A DNA stretch of 64,000 nucleotides from Clostridiales bacterium (GCA_015056415.1 SVGJ01000008.1:18024-82023); one strand, 5' to 3'; shown: positions 9,983-21,944, counted from the stretch's first letter. Made by a program: numbers and translations. The notes: a model not told the origin generated them from the sequence alone.

Positions 9983-11076
9983 TGGCAGACCAGGTGAAAA
10001 AATCCTCCGGGTTCTGGAGTAAATATTCGCAGCTGCTTGTGCCGCTGCTCTCCATTCTGATCATTCTCGCATTCAACTTTTTCCGCTGCCTCATCATTGG
10101 TGATTTCACCTTCTTCTCCATTACCATCACCAACAATAACATCGGCAACAAGGTGCTCACCGGCAACCTGATCTCCATCCTCAACGGCGCCAGCGAGCTG
10201 GCCATCCTGGCCATGGGCATGACGCTGGTTACCGCAGCCTGCGGCGGACAGGACATCTCCGTGGGCGCGCTGGCAGCCATCGCGGGCAGCATGTTCGTGA
10301 AGGTACTGCGCTCCGGCGAGATCACCATCCTCACGATCCTGGCCGGCTTTGTCGCCTGCTGCGCCGTAGCGATTCTCTTCGGCGCCTTCAACGGCACGCT
10401 GGTCTCCGTTTTCAAGATTCAGCCCATGATCGCCACACTGGTGCTGTTCACCTGCGGCCGCTCCGTGGCCTACTGGATCAACGGCGGCGCCACCCCCACC
10501 GTGGAAAGCCCGCTGATCACCGCCATCGGCAGCTTCATTCCGGGCATTCCGGTGCCCACCCCGATCCTGATCGTTGTCCTTACGGGCGTCATTCTGGCGC
10601 TGGTGTTCCGCTTCACCACCCTGGGCCTGTATACCCAGGCGGTTGGCATCAACCAGCGCGCCGCCCGCCTCAACGGCATCAACACCACCTGGATCAAGCT
10701 GCTCAGCTTCATGATCCTGGGCGTATGCTGCGCCATTTCCGGCGTGATCGCCGTGAGCCGCCTGAGCCTCATCAACCATGAAACCCTGCTGTTGGACGTG
10801 GAAATGGACGCCATTCTGGCTGTGGCCATCGGCGGCAACGCCCTGGGCGGCGGCAAGTTCAAGATTTCCGGCTCCGTGCTGGGCGCCTATGCCATCCAGG
10901 CCCTGACCATCACCCTCTACGCCATGAAGGTCCCCTCCACGGACGTGAAGGCCTACAAGGCCATCGTGATCATCCTGATCGTGATCGCCGGCTCGCCCGT
11001 GGTGAAGGCCAAGCTCAGTCAGCTGTGGAAGAAGATCGCCGCGGGCAAGGTACGAAAGGAGGCGGCAGCAGGATGA
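9982..11076 (+). CDS. Sugar ABC transporter permease, YtfT/RbsC type
   Basis: Inner-membrane permease of 364 residues with about nine hydrophobic segments. The CUT2 family signature is visible (MGMTLVTAACGGQDISVGALAAI and GGNALGGG). Its first base overlaps the ATPase stop codon and its last four overlap the second permease start (ATGA), so translation is coupled across all three genes. It would form the channel with the permease that follows. Confidence 0.93.
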   Translation: MADQVKKSSGFWSKYSQLLVPLLSILIILAFNFFRCLIIGDFTFFSITITNNNIGNKVLTGNLISILNGASELAILAMGMTLVTAACGGQDISVGALAAIAGSMFVKVLRSGEITILTILAGFVACCAVAILFGAFNGTLVSVFKIQPMIATLVLFTCGRSVAYWINGGATPTVESPLITAIGSFIPGIPVPTPILIVVLTGVILALVFRFTTLGLYTQAVGINQRAARLNGINTTWIKLLSFMILGVCCAISGVIAVSRLSLINHETLLLDVEMDAILAVAIGGNALGGGKFKISGSVLGAYAIQALTITLYAMKVPSTDVKAYKAIVIILIVIAGSPVVKAKLSQLWKKIAAGKVRKEAAAG

Positions 11077-12146
11077 CGCGCAACAATGAACTCAGGCGTC
11101 GGGAGCCGCTGACCGATACCCAGCTGCTCCTGACGATCACCATCGGCATTTTCTTCACCATGTATTTTGCCGCCATGCTGATCTGGGGCGGCGGCTTCCT
11201 GCGCTGGCAGCAGGTCTTCGACATGCTGAACAACAACGCAGCCCTGATCATCGTGGCCTGCGGCCTGACCATCGTGATGATCGGCGGCGGCATCGATATC
11301 TCCGTAGGCGGCGTCACGGCCCTGGTGGTCATGAGCTGCATCGTCCACATGAACAACGGCGGAAGCATCTTCACCGCAGCGCTGCTGGCGCTGGGCATCG
11401 GCCTTTGCTTCGGCCTGGCCCATGGCTTCCTGATCTCCTACCTGGAGATCCAGCCCTTCATCATCACCCTGGCGGGCATGTTCTTTGCAAGAGGCATGAC
11501 CACCATCGTCTCTCTGGAGCCCCAGAAAATCGCCCATGAAGGCTTCAAGCAGCTGATGGACACCAAGATCGAGATCCCCTGGCTGGGCTATATAGCCAAA
11601 AAGGGCAACCTGATCCCCGCCCGTATGGAGATCGGCGTGGTGATTGCCCTGGTCCTCGTGCTGGTGGTATTCCTGGTACTGCGGTTCACCCGCCTGGGCC
11701 GCAATTTCTACGCCATGGGCGGCAACAGCCAATCTGCCCTGATGCTGGGCGTGAACGTAAAACGCACCCGCTTCTATTCCTACCTGATCAGCGGCGTGCT
11801 TTCCGGCATCGCGGGCTTCGTGTTCATGATGCACACCGGCGCGGGCAACGCGACCAATGCCGCCGGCGCAGAAATGAACGCCATCGCCTCGGCCATCATT
11901 GGCGGCACGCTGCTCTCCGGCGGCGTGGGCAACGTGATCGGCACGCTGTTCGGCACCCTCACGCTGACCACCATCAAGGCCATCGTGACCACCTCCGGCC
12001 TGCGCGATCCCTGGTGGCAATCCATCACCACCGGCGCGATGCTGTGCTTCTTCATCCTGCTGCAGAGCCTGGTGCTCTCCATCCGCAGCAAGCGCCGCGT
12101 GAAAAAGACGTCCCCCCAGCCGGCGCCGGCCGAGAATACGCAATGA
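11073..12146 (+). CDS. Sugar ABC transporter permease, YjfF/RbsC type
   Basis: Second CUT2 permease, 357 residues, with the family segments ACGLTIVMIGGGIDISVGG and SAIIGGTLLSGGVGN. The ATG at 11073 overlaps the previous stop (ATGA) and has AAAGGAGG upstream; an in-frame ATG at 11025 inside the previous gene is rejected. A binding protein, one ATPase and two different permeases is the layout of the E. coli ytfQRT-yjfF galactofuranose importer. Confidence 0.92.
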   Translation: MTRNNELRRREPLTDTQLLLTITIGIFFTMYFAAMLIWGGGFLRWQQVFDMLNNNAALIIVACGLTIVMIGGGIDISVGGVTALVVMSCIVHMNNGGSIFTAALLALGIGLCFGLAHGFLISYLEIQPFIITLAGMFFARGMTTIVSLEPQKIAHEGFKQLMDTKIEIPWLGYIAKKGNLIPARMEIGVVIALVLVLVVFLVLRFTRLGRNFYAMGGNSQSALMLGVNVKRTRFYSYLISGVLSGIAGFVFMMHTGAGNATNAAGAEMNAIASAIIGGTLLSGGVGNVIGTLFGTLTLTTIKAIVTTSGLRDPWWQSITTGAMLCFFILLQSLVLSIRSKRRVKKTSPQPAPAENTQ

Positions 12147-12162
12147 TCCACTGTATGACCCC

Positions 12163-12199
12163 ACAGGGCTGTCGCAGAAGAGCGGCGGCCCTGTTTCAT
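12163..12199 (+). terminator. Terminator of the YtfQRT-like operon
   Basis: ACAGGGC pairs with GCCCTGT, followed by TTCATT, 16 bases after the last permease gene. The stem is short and the loop long, so efficiency is uncertain. Confidence 0.55.
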
Positions 12200-12277
12200 T
12201 GCCGGGCGGATCACCTCTATGCTGCAAATCGTCCCAAAAAAGCTATGAAATGACGCTTGTCCGCCCCGCCGGCGCGA

Positions 12278-12306
12278 TTGACTCCCTTTTCTCCCCAATG
12301 TATAAT
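12278..12306 (+). promoter_or_regulatory. Promoter of the GH51/esterase genes
   Basis: TTGACT, a 17-base spacer and TATAAT. The -35 is embedded in GCGCGATTGACTCC, which also occurs at the lacZ-like promoter at 16954. Confidence 0.85.
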
Positions 12307-12362
12307 AAAGGCATCAGTGGTGTTGACCCGGATCGTTCACAACGCAACAGAAGAGGTGTCTG

Positions 12363-13976
12363 ATGATGAAAAAGGCCAAGCTTACCCTCCATCCCACCTA
12401 TCAGATCGGCGATATTTCCAAGCGACTGTTCGGCGCCTTTCTGGAGCCCATCGGCTCCATGGTCAACGGCAGCATGTACAACCCCAAGCACCCCACCGCG
12501 GACGAACAGGGCTTCCGGCAGGATTTCATCCAGGGGCTGAAGGAGGCCGAGCTGCCCTGCGTGCGTATGCCCGGCGGCAACTTTGTTTCCGGCTGGAGCT
12601 GGAAGGACTCCATCGGCCCCATGGCCCAGCGCAAGGCCCGGCTGGATCCGGCCTGGTTCCAGTACATCCCCAACGATGTGGGCCACGATGAGTACCTGCA
12701 GTGGGCCGAAAAGTGCGGCGCTGAAGCCCTGTATACCATCAACCTGGGCACTGGTACCATCCAGGACGCCATGGATATTGTGGAATACACCAATTTTGAG
12801 GGCGGCACCTACTGGTCTGACCTGCGCAAGCAAAACGGCCACGAAAAGCCCTACGGCGTGAAGACCTGGTACCTGGGCAACGAAATGGACGGCCCCTGGC
12901 AGATCGCCTCCTACGAGCGGGATCCCAAGGCCTATGGCGTCCTGGCCCACGAGGTCTCCAAGGTGATGAAGTGGATCGACCCCACCATCGAGACCGTGGC
13001 CTGCGTGTCCTCCTCCCCCTTCCTGAACCACTACCCCGATTGGGATCAGCAGGTGCTGCAGGAGTGCTATGAAACCGTGGACTACATCTCGCTGCACCAC
13101 TATCACTCCGCGCCTCCCGGCAATGTGCCGGCGCTGATGGCCGGCTCCCAGGCCTTTGAGGATTACATCAACACCGAGATCGCCCTGTGCGACCTGATCA
13201 AGACCCGCCAGCGCGTCAAGAAAACCATGATGCTCTCGCTGGATGAGTACGCCTGCTCCTACCGGCCCGCCAACGGCGCGCGCCTGGGCACGGGCGGCCG
13301 CCAGCCCGCCATGGGCTTCCTGGGGTTGGATCCCAACCGCAAGTACATCCGCCACGACCCGGACGATTGGTCCACCCGCCGCGCCTTCCCCAAGGCTGGC
13401 GAAATGCCCCGGACGCTGGCCAGCGCCTCGGTGATGCTCACCATGCTGCGCCATGCCGACCGCATCAAGATCGGCTGCGCCACCAGCGGCCTTGCTCAGC
13501 TGTGCGCCACCGACAGGGAACATGCCTGGAAGAGCGCCGCCTACTACCCCTTCACCCAATTGATCCGCTACGCCCGGGGCGTGTCCCTGCGGCCGGTGGT
13601 GGAATGCGAGACCTTCGATGTGGAGGGCTACGCCATCGACGATATGAACCAGTACGGCGGCTTTGAGAACGTGCCCTACATCCAGGCCGCCGCCGCCCTG
13701 AATGAAGCATCGGGCGAAATGACCGTGTTCGTCATCAACGCCGATGAGCACGACCAGCACGAGCTGGAGCTGGATGTTCAGGGCTTTGCCGGCTGGCGCT
13801 TCGCGGAGCACGTGACCATGTTCACCGAGGATCCCGAGGCCTTTAACGACCATGAGCACCCCGACGCCATCATACCCGCCAGGGTCGAAGGCACCACCTG
13901 CCAGGAGGGCGTCCTTCGCGCCGCGCTGCAGCCGCTTTCCTGGAATATGTTCCGCTTTGTGGCCAACGCCGAATAA
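12363..13976 (+). CDS. GH51 alpha-L-arabinofuranosidase
   Basis: Cytoplasmic exo-hydrolase of 537 residues that releases arabinofuranose from arabinan or arabinoxylan oligosaccharides. N-terminal catalytic (beta/alpha)8 domain; acid/base Glu in WYLGNEMDGPWQ (about residue 174), nucleophile Glu in MLSLDEYACS (about residue 295). The substrate-binding segment PCVRMPGGNFVSGWSW is typical of GH51. A C-terminal beta-sandwich follows from about residue 400. No signal peptide. Two adjacent ATGs are possible; the second (12366) has the better spacing to GAGGTG. It follows the furanose-type importer and is 12 bases ahead of an esterase gene, which fits import and trimming of arabinose-decorated oligosaccharides. 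Confidence 0.93.
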   Translation: MMKKAKLTLHPTYQIGDISKRLFGAFLEPIGSMVNGSMYNPKHPTADEQGFRQDFIQGLKEAELPCVRMPGGNFVSGWSWKDSIGPMAQRKARLDPAWFQYIPNDVGHDEYLQWAEKCGAEALYTINLGTGTIQDAMDIVEYTNFEGGTYWSDLRKQNGHEKPYGVKTWYLGNEMDGPWQIASYERDPKAYGVLAHEVSKVMKWIDPTIETVACVSSSPFLNHYPDWDQQVLQECYETVDYISLHHYHSAPPGNVPALMAGSQAFEDYINTEIALCDLIKTRQRVKKTMMLSLDEYACSYRPANGARLGTGGRQPAMGFLGLDPNRKYIRHDPDDWSTRRAFPKAGEMPRTLASASVMLTMLRHADRIKIGCATSGLAQLCATDREHAWKSAAYYPFTQLIRYARGVSLRPVVECETFDVEGYAIDDMNQYGGFENVPYIQAAAALNEASGEMTVFVINADEHDQHELELDVQGFAGWRFAEHVTMFTEDPEAFNDHEHPDAIIPARVEGTTCQEGVLRAALQPLSWNMFRFVANAE

Positions 13977-13988
13977 GGAGAGATCATC

Positions 13989-15584
13989 ATGGGCATGAAA
14001 GAATTCCCCATCATCACAACCATCGGCGGCGTCCGGTGCTGGAGCCACGCCTTTGATTCCTTCCGGGTCAAGGTGATCGTCCCCCAGGGCGCGCCGCTGG
14101 CGGATATCGTGAATTTCGGCTTCAACGCGCCGTATCTGCTCATCTTTGAGGAGCAGGAGCTGTCCCTGCAGGAGGCCGCAGCCTACGCCGACGCGAAGGG
14201 TTTCACCGGCATCGCGGCAGAATACTCCGGCAGCGTGGTCTTTGTCCATCCCACCTGCCATGGCGGCTGGGACGAGGCCGACGAGACCCTCTTCACCGAC
14301 CTGATCGCCGAATCCCGCATCCATCAGTATCACCGGGACGGCGTGGTCACCAGTAAGGATCGCTTTACCGGCCAGTGGGGCGATTGCTTCATCCGGGGCG
14401 CGATCTTCCGCACCCACCTGTTCGGCCGGGGCAAGGCCGCCGATTACATCGCCCGTCATTGCCTGAAGACCCTGAACGGACTGTATCTGTGGGGCCCTGG
14501 CGAGATCACCCCCACCACCGCCACGCTGGAGAACCTCTCTGTGGCTCCCGATGTGCAGCGCCGGGATATCCCCATCGTTTCCGTTGGCAACAGCGCCGAG
14601 ATCAACACTTCCCTGCGCAGCGCCTGCGACCACCTGCTGGTGCAGGAATCGCCGGACGTTCCCGCCGCCTTCCATGGCTTCCTGCGGGGCTGCAAGCGCT
14701 GGTGCGGCGTCCTCTCCATCGAGCCCACCATGGCCGAGCAGGGCATGGTAGAGGAGCCTGCCTGCGCCGTTGTGCCCGTATCGCCCGATAACCGCGGCGA
14801 CGACAAGGATGAAACGGAGCACCGCATCGGCTACATCGCCTATTACAAAAAAGGCCTGCTGGACAACGGCCCCGTGCCGCTGGTGCTGGTCTTCCACGGC
14901 GGCGGCGATTCCGCGCTGCACATGGCCCATGTGTCCGGCTGGTATCGTGTGGCCCAGCGCAACGGCTTCCTGCTGGTGTGCCTGGAGAACCACCTGAACA
15001 GCACCGCCACCGAGACCATCGCCCTGATCGAAAGGCTGAAGGAAAAGTACCCCATCGATGAGAAGCGCATCTACGCCAGCGGCTTCTCCATGGGCGGCAT
15101 CAAGACCTGGGATATGTATCAGGAATACCCGCAGGTATTCGCTGCCCTGGCTCCCATGGGCGCGACGGTGGAGGTCGGCTCCAACGTGTATTTCCACCCG
15201 GTGGACAAGGAGATCAACCGCGCCACGCCTGTGCCGCTGTTCTACTCCGGCGGCGAGATCACCCCTCTGCCGGAACTGCCCTTCCAGGCTGAAAAGTGCT
15301 GCGACCGCATGCGCTATGTGTTTGAGGTCAACCAGCTCAAAACGCCCTATGACGCGGATTTTGCCAACAAAGACGCCTGGCCCGAGCCCATCTGGGGCCT
15401 CAGCGGCGACCGGGTGGAGCGCCTGAACGATCCCTCCCGGGGCAGCGTGCTGACCATCAACTACTTCACCAGCGCCGATGGCGTGGAGCGCACCGCCTTT
15501 GCCAGCGTCAGCGGCCAGGGCCACGAGTGCCGCGAACACACCTGCGAGCACGCATGGCGCTTCATGTCCCGCTTCACACGGTAA
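13989..15584 (+). CDS. Alpha/beta-hydrolase esterase (PHB depolymerase/CE1-like), two-domain
   Basis: A 531-residue protein. The C-terminal part (about 285-531) is an alpha/beta hydrolase: oxyanion strand VLVFHGGGDS, nucleophile Ser in ASGFSMGGIK, and a late His in GQGHECREH. This fits the PHB depolymerase/feruloyl or acetyl esterase superfamily. The N-terminal 280 residues I do not recognise with confidence; they contain a second hydrolase-like pattern (SVGNSAEINTSL). No signal peptide is present. AAGGAGA sits 8 bases before the ATG. It is coupled to the GH51 gene, so removing feruloyl or acetyl groups from arabinosylated oligosaccharides is a reasonable inference. Confidence 0.75.
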   Translation: MGMKEFPIITTIGGVRCWSHAFDSFRVKVIVPQGAPLADIVNFGFNAPYLLIFEEQELSLQEAAAYADAKGFTGIAAEYSGSVVFVHPTCHGGWDEADETLFTDLIAESRIHQYHRDGVVTSKDRFTGQWGDCFIRGAIFRTHLFGRGKAADYIARHCLKTLNGLYLWGPGEITPTTATLENLSVAPDVQRRDIPIVSVGNSAEINTSLRSACDHLLVQESPDVPAAFHGFLRGCKRWCGVLSIEPTMAEQGMVEEPACAVVPVSPDNRGDDKDETEHRIGYIAYYKKGLLDNGPVPLVLVFHGGGDSALHMAHVSGWYRVAQRNGFLLVCLENHLNSTATETIALIERLKEKYPIDEKRIYASGFSMGGIKTWDMYQEYPQVFAALAPMGATVEVGSNVYFHPVDKEINRATPVPLFYSGGEITPLPELPFQAEKCCDRMRYVFEVNQLKTPYDADFANKDAWPEPIWGLSGDRVERLNDPSRGSVLTINYFTSADGVERTAFASVSGQGHECREHTCEHAWRFMSRFTR

Positions 15585-15585
15585 C

Positions 15586-15603
15586 AGCAAAGAACGGCTT
15601 CCC
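15586..15603. repeat. Left arm of an 18-base inverted repeat flanking the AT-rich island
   Basis: AGCAAAGAACGGCTTCCC begins two bases after the esterase stop codon. Its exact reverse complement is at 16881-16898. Together they could have formed one terminator hairpin before the island was inserted into the loop. Confidence 0.85.
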
Positions 15604-15641
15604 TGATGGGGAGATTCTTAAGGAACAATTTATCCGGTAAC

Positions 15642-15680
15642 AAGCAAACGAGCATCCGAACGCCGGATGCTCGTTTGCTT
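15642..15680 (+). terminator. Strong stem-loop at the left side of the AT-rich island
   Basis: AAGCAAACGAGCATCCG pairs perfectly over 17 bases with CGGATGCTCGTTTGCTT around a 5-base loop. The A/T-rich ends resemble other terminators in the window. It can serve the esterase gene, or the kinase gene read from the right. Confidence 0.7.
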
Positions 15681-15849
15681 ATGTGCTTATGTGAACGCAA
15701 TGCACCGGAACGGTGCGTATAATTGCGCCCTCCTGAGAGGGAGGGAATCCGTTTTCGTTTGCTAAATAAATTGGAATTTATCACGCCATAAAACTGAAAG
15801 TTTTTGTTCCTACCAATCACACTTCATGATAGCGTGTACAGTACTTCTT

Positions 15850-16794
15850 TTAATCCTTTTCCATAATGCTGTCAACCATATATTTTTCTTTCCTGCTGTG
15901 AGTAAACTCATACGCGACTTTCATATTGGTAATCAGCTGCCGGCACTCTTCAAGACTTTCTCCGTTTGCAAGTTCCTCTCTGAAAAGCCAAATGACCGTT
16001 TCAATATACAAACAGCGCAATAAAATCTCACAAGGAATACCTACACCGTCACCAAGCTTTTGTACGAAATCAATTATGGCCTCCTTTGGCTCTGAGGTCA
16101 AATCATCTCTGAACTCATCAAGTATAAATCTCGATAAATCAAATACAGGGTCGCCTATTACTCCCTTAGGGTCAGTAACCGTATAACCTCCATTTCCGTT
16201 CTTAAGTATATTCTCATGGTGTAAATCACCGTGCAGCAGAAGATTGCGAGAATACTTTTTGCATATATCTGTAAGCATTCGCTCTGCACTGTCAAGATAC
16301 CGATACAGTTCTTCACAATCCTCACGATTTTTCGTGCCTTCTTTACCAGCTTCAAACCATTCGGTGTATGTAGGGAATGTACCATCGGGCAAGTCAGTCT
16401 TGTGCAGTCCTTTGAATATTCCGCCTGCAATCTTAATACGTTCGTTTCGGGGAGCACTTTCATATAAAGTATGGGCAGGTACAATTCGTTCCATTATGTA
16501 TGCCTCATCTTCAAATGAATACTCATAAAGTTTGCAGAAATTCTCACCTTGAAACAATTTCAATGCCAGTATTTCATTATCAAAACCATTGTCAATACGT
16601 ATTTTGAGGATAACCTTACCGTATCGTTTTGAAACCGCATAGAAAATCAGGTTGTTATTGGAAAGCTCCGACTTAAATTCTATTTCAGACAGTTCCCATT
16701 GCTTTTTGTATCTCTCTACAATACTGATTCGTTCGTTATAGCTTTCTGTTCCCAACTTTTTTATAAATCGTTCCGCTTGAATATCGGTCAACAA
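15850..16794 (-). CDS. APH(6)/hydroxyurea-kinase-like small-molecule phosphotransferase
   Basis: A 314-residue protein with a kinase fold. The catalytic loop is LLLHGDLHHENILKN and the metal-binding loop VTDPKGVIGDPVFDLSRF. The PKGxIGDP pattern is characteristic of the APH(6) streptomycin/hydroxyurea kinase family rather than of protein kinases. It could phosphorylate an aminoglycoside or a related hydroxylated metabolite; the actual substrate is unknown. The start is TTG, with GAGAGG about 10 bases upstream. A possible promoter is TTGCTG-18-TAGAAT near the right inverted-repeat arm. Codons are A/T-ending (AAA, GAA, ATA), unlike all neighbours, so the gene looks acquired. Confidence 0.75.
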   Translation of the reverse strand: MLTDIQAERFIKKLGTESYNERISIVERYKKQWELSEIEFKSELSNNNLIFYAVSKRYGKVILKIRIDNGFDNEILALKLFQGENFCKLYEYSFEDEAYIMERIVPAHTLYESAPRNERIKIAGGIFKGLHKTDLPDGTFPTYTEWFEAGKEGTKNREDCEELYRYLDSAERMLTDICKKYSRNLLLHGDLHHENILKNGNGGYTVTDPKGVIGDPVFDLSRFILDEFRDDLTSEPKEAIIDFVQKLGDGVGIPCEILLRCLYIETVIWLFREELANGESLEECRQLITNMKVAYEFTHSRKEKYMVDSIMEKD

Positions 16795-16880
16795 TTTGAA
16801 TCAACCTCTCTATAGTTTGTCAAATTCCAGTTGATCGCTTTCATTCTATCACAGCAGCACAAGAAACAGCAAGCTCTGGC

Positions 16881-16898
16881 GGGAAGCCGTTCTTTGCT
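16881..16898. repeat. Right arm of the 18-base inverted repeat
   Basis: GGGAAGCCGTTCTTTGCT, the exact reverse complement of 15586-15603, followed by TTGC. Returns to GC-rich sequence here. Confidence 0.85.
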
Positions 16899-16958
16899 TT
16901 GCAGGCGAAACCATTGCCCGTCCGGAAAAACAGAAGCGCGGGGATCGCCTGTGCGCGA

Positions 16959-20064
<3,106 letters not shown>

Positions 20065-20066
20065 GC

Positions 20067-21482
20067 ATGACTCAACTGGATCATCGGCTGATTCAGGTTG
20101 TTCCCTCCCCGCGCCAGCTGGCGCTGCAGCAGCTGGAGTTCTATGCCTTTGTTCACTTCACCGTGAATACCTTCACCGATAAAGAATGGGGCGATGGCAC
20201 CGAAAGCCCTGCCATCTTCGACCCCGTCAAATTCGACGCCCGTCAGTGGGTGGAAGCCATCAAGGCCGCGGGGATGCGTGGGCTGATCCTCACCTGCAAG
20301 CATCACGACGGCTTCTGCCTGTGGCCCAGCAGGCACACGGCGCACACCGTTGCCGCCAGCCCCTTCCGAGGTGGCAGGGGCGATATTGTGGGCGAGGTAG
20401 CCGCCGCCTGCCGCGAGGGCGGGATCCGCTTCGGCGTGTACCTTTCCCCCTGGGACCGCAACCATCCCCTCTATGGCACCGGCAAACCCTATGATGATTA
20501 CTTCATCGCCCAATTGACGGAGCTGCTGACCACCTATGGCGACGTGTGCTCCGTATGGTTCGACGGCGCCTGCGGCGAAGGCCCCAACGGCAAGAAGCAG
20601 TACTACGACTGGGATCGCTACTACGGAACCATCCGCGCCCTGCAGCCGCAGGCCTGCATCCACGTATGCGGCCCGGACGTCCGCTGGTGCGGCAACGAGG
20701 CCGGCGATACCCGTCAGGCCGAGTGGAGCGTTGTCCCCCGCCGCACAGCGGACACGGAAAAAGTAGCCTCGGCCAGCCAGCAGGCTGACGACGGGGAATT
20801 CCGCCAGCGCACCATCCGCGCCCAGGATCGTGACCTGGGCAGCCGCGCCATCCTGGCCGGCGAGACAGACCTGATCTGGTACCCGGCGGAGGTGAACACC
20901 TCCATCCGGCCCGGCTGGTTCTGGCATGCCGGCGAAAACGATCAGGTGCGCCCGTTGGAGAAGCTCATCGACATTTACGAAAAGTCCGTAGGCGGCAATG
21001 CCACGTTCCTGCTGAACATCCCCCCGACCAACGAGGGACTGTTCCACGAAAATGACGTGCAGCGCCTGCGCCAGCTGGGGGCGTACATCCGGACAAGCTA
21101 CGCCCGCAACCTGCTGGATACAGCCACGCTGACCGCCTCCACCGCCGCCGCCGGGCATGACATTGCCTGCGTCCGCGCCGATGACGACGCCTGCTACATC
21201 CCCGCAGCGGAAGATGGCACGGCTGTCATCACCATCGCCTGGGGGCAGGCGCAGACCATTCATCGCGTGGTGCTCAAGGAACAGATCCGGCTCAGCCAGC
21301 GCGTGGAGAGCTTCGCCATCGACGTCATGGCAAACGGCGGATGGCGGCAGGCCGCCAGCGGCACGGTGATCGGCCACAAGCGCATCGTGGTGCTTGATCC
21401 TGTGGAGACCACCGCCCTGCGCCTGCGCATCCTGGACGCCCGGGTAGCGCCCACCATCAAGTTCATTGGCGTGTATGCCTGA
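20067..21482 (+). CDS. GH29 alpha-L-fucosidase
   Basis: Retaining fucosidase of 471 residues. N-terminal barrel with the GH29 signature segments GLILTCKHHDGFCLWPS and FGVYLSPWDRN; the nucleophile Asp is in VCSVWFDGACGEG. The C-terminal 130 residues form an F5/8 type C-like sandwich. The GPDVRWCGNEAG segment fits GH29 subfamily B, which prefers branched fucose linkages (family knowledge). No signal peptide. The start at 20067 has AAAGAGGTG upstream and lies two bases after the lacZ stop, so both are translated from one message. The pair suits removal of fucose and galactose from xyloglucan or host-type glycans. Confidence 0.92.
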   Translation: MTQLDHRLIQVVPSPRQLALQQLEFYAFVHFTVNTFTDKEWGDGTESPAIFDPVKFDARQWVEAIKAAGMRGLILTCKHHDGFCLWPSRHTAHTVAASPFRGGRGDIVGEVAAACREGGIRFGVYLSPWDRNHPLYGTGKPYDDYFIAQLTELLTTYGDVCSVWFDGACGEGPNGKKQYYDWDRYYGTIRALQPQACIHVCGPDVRWCGNEAGDTRQAEWSVVPRRTADTEKVASASQQADDGEFRQRTIRAQDRDLGSRAILAGETDLIWYPAEVNTSIRPGWFWHAGENDQVRPLEKLIDIYEKSVGGNATFLLNIPPTNEGLFHENDVQRLRQLGAYIRTSYARNLLDTATLTASTAAAGHDIACVRADDDACYIPAAEDGTAVITIAWGQAQTIHRVVLKEQIRLSQRVESFAIDVMANGGWRQAASGTVIGHKRIVVLDPVETTALRLRILDARVAPTIKFIGVYA

Positions 21483-21515
21483 CGTGGCGCCGCTGCCGAA
21501 CACAGCTCCAGACAC

Positions 21516-21870
21516 ATGATATGCTGGCTCGGGATCATCGCCAGCGTGACAGGTGCATTCGCAATATTCTCAACCTCAGTTGCCGGGGGCATTGTTCTCC
21601 TTGCCGCCGGTTCGCTGTCTTCCTGGCTGGGGGAGCTTCTTCGCCTACGGTTTGGGAGAGTTGATCGAACGAACGATTTCAATTGATCAGAAACTTGGCG
21701 GTTCCTTCGAACCAGAAGCACGCCCATCAAAGGCACAAAAAAAGGTTCCTTCTTTTGCACCTCGTGTCAAAATCAAGGAACCTTCTTCCAACTATGATAA
21801 ATGGCTTTCAAATTCATTATCCGTAGGCGCCGTCCCGCCTCCAAAGCAGACCAGAAAATCGAGGAACTAA
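21516..21870 (+). pseudogene. Frameshifted small membrane protein gene
   Basis: From 21516 a frame encodes a hydrophobic segment with WLGIIASVTGAFAIF and GGIVLLAAGSLSSWLG, then goes out of frame. After a run of five G at about 21631 the next frame continues SFFAYGLGELIERTISIDQ and runs to 21870. Removing one G restores a single protein of about 117 residues: two membrane helices and a charged cytoplasmic tail. This resembles small Clostridia membrane proteins ending in GELIE plus a polar tail. No convincing ribosome site precedes 21516, so the 5' end may also be lost. A homopolymer sequencing error is the alternative. Confidence 0.65.
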
Positions 21871-21890
21871 ACTGAACATCCGCATCACTG

Positions 21891-21919
21891 AGCAGCGGGG
21901 GTATATCCCGCTGCTTTTC
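21891..21919 (+). terminator. Terminator after the broken gene
   Basis: AGCAGCGGG pairs with CCCGCTGCT around a 7-base loop, followed by TTTTCT. Confidence 0.75.
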
Positions 21920-21944
21920 TGCTGCTTTCACCCGTCCACACACC

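Larger units (their letters stand above)
15604..16880. other. AT-rich island between the inverted-repeat arms
   Basis: Base composition changes abruptly to AT-rich and back within this 1.28 kb segment, which holds one kinase gene. Between 15681 and 15849 there are only short hairpins (GCACCG/CGGTGC and CCTCC/GGAGG) and no gene. No transposase, integrase or target-site duplication is visible. Horizontal origin is inferred from composition and gene type. Confidence 0.6.

Noticed and set aside
12243..15590. Very long open frame on the minus strand opposite the GH51 and esterase genes
   Set aside because: It lies wholly antisense to two genes with clear catalytic motifs, has no ribosome site and has the His/Gly/Val-rich composition produced by GC-rich antisense codons.
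15586..16898. Complete insertion sequence bounded by the 18-base inverted repeats
   Set aside because: No transposase is encoded and no target-site duplication flanks the arms (GTAAC on the left, TTGCA on the right).
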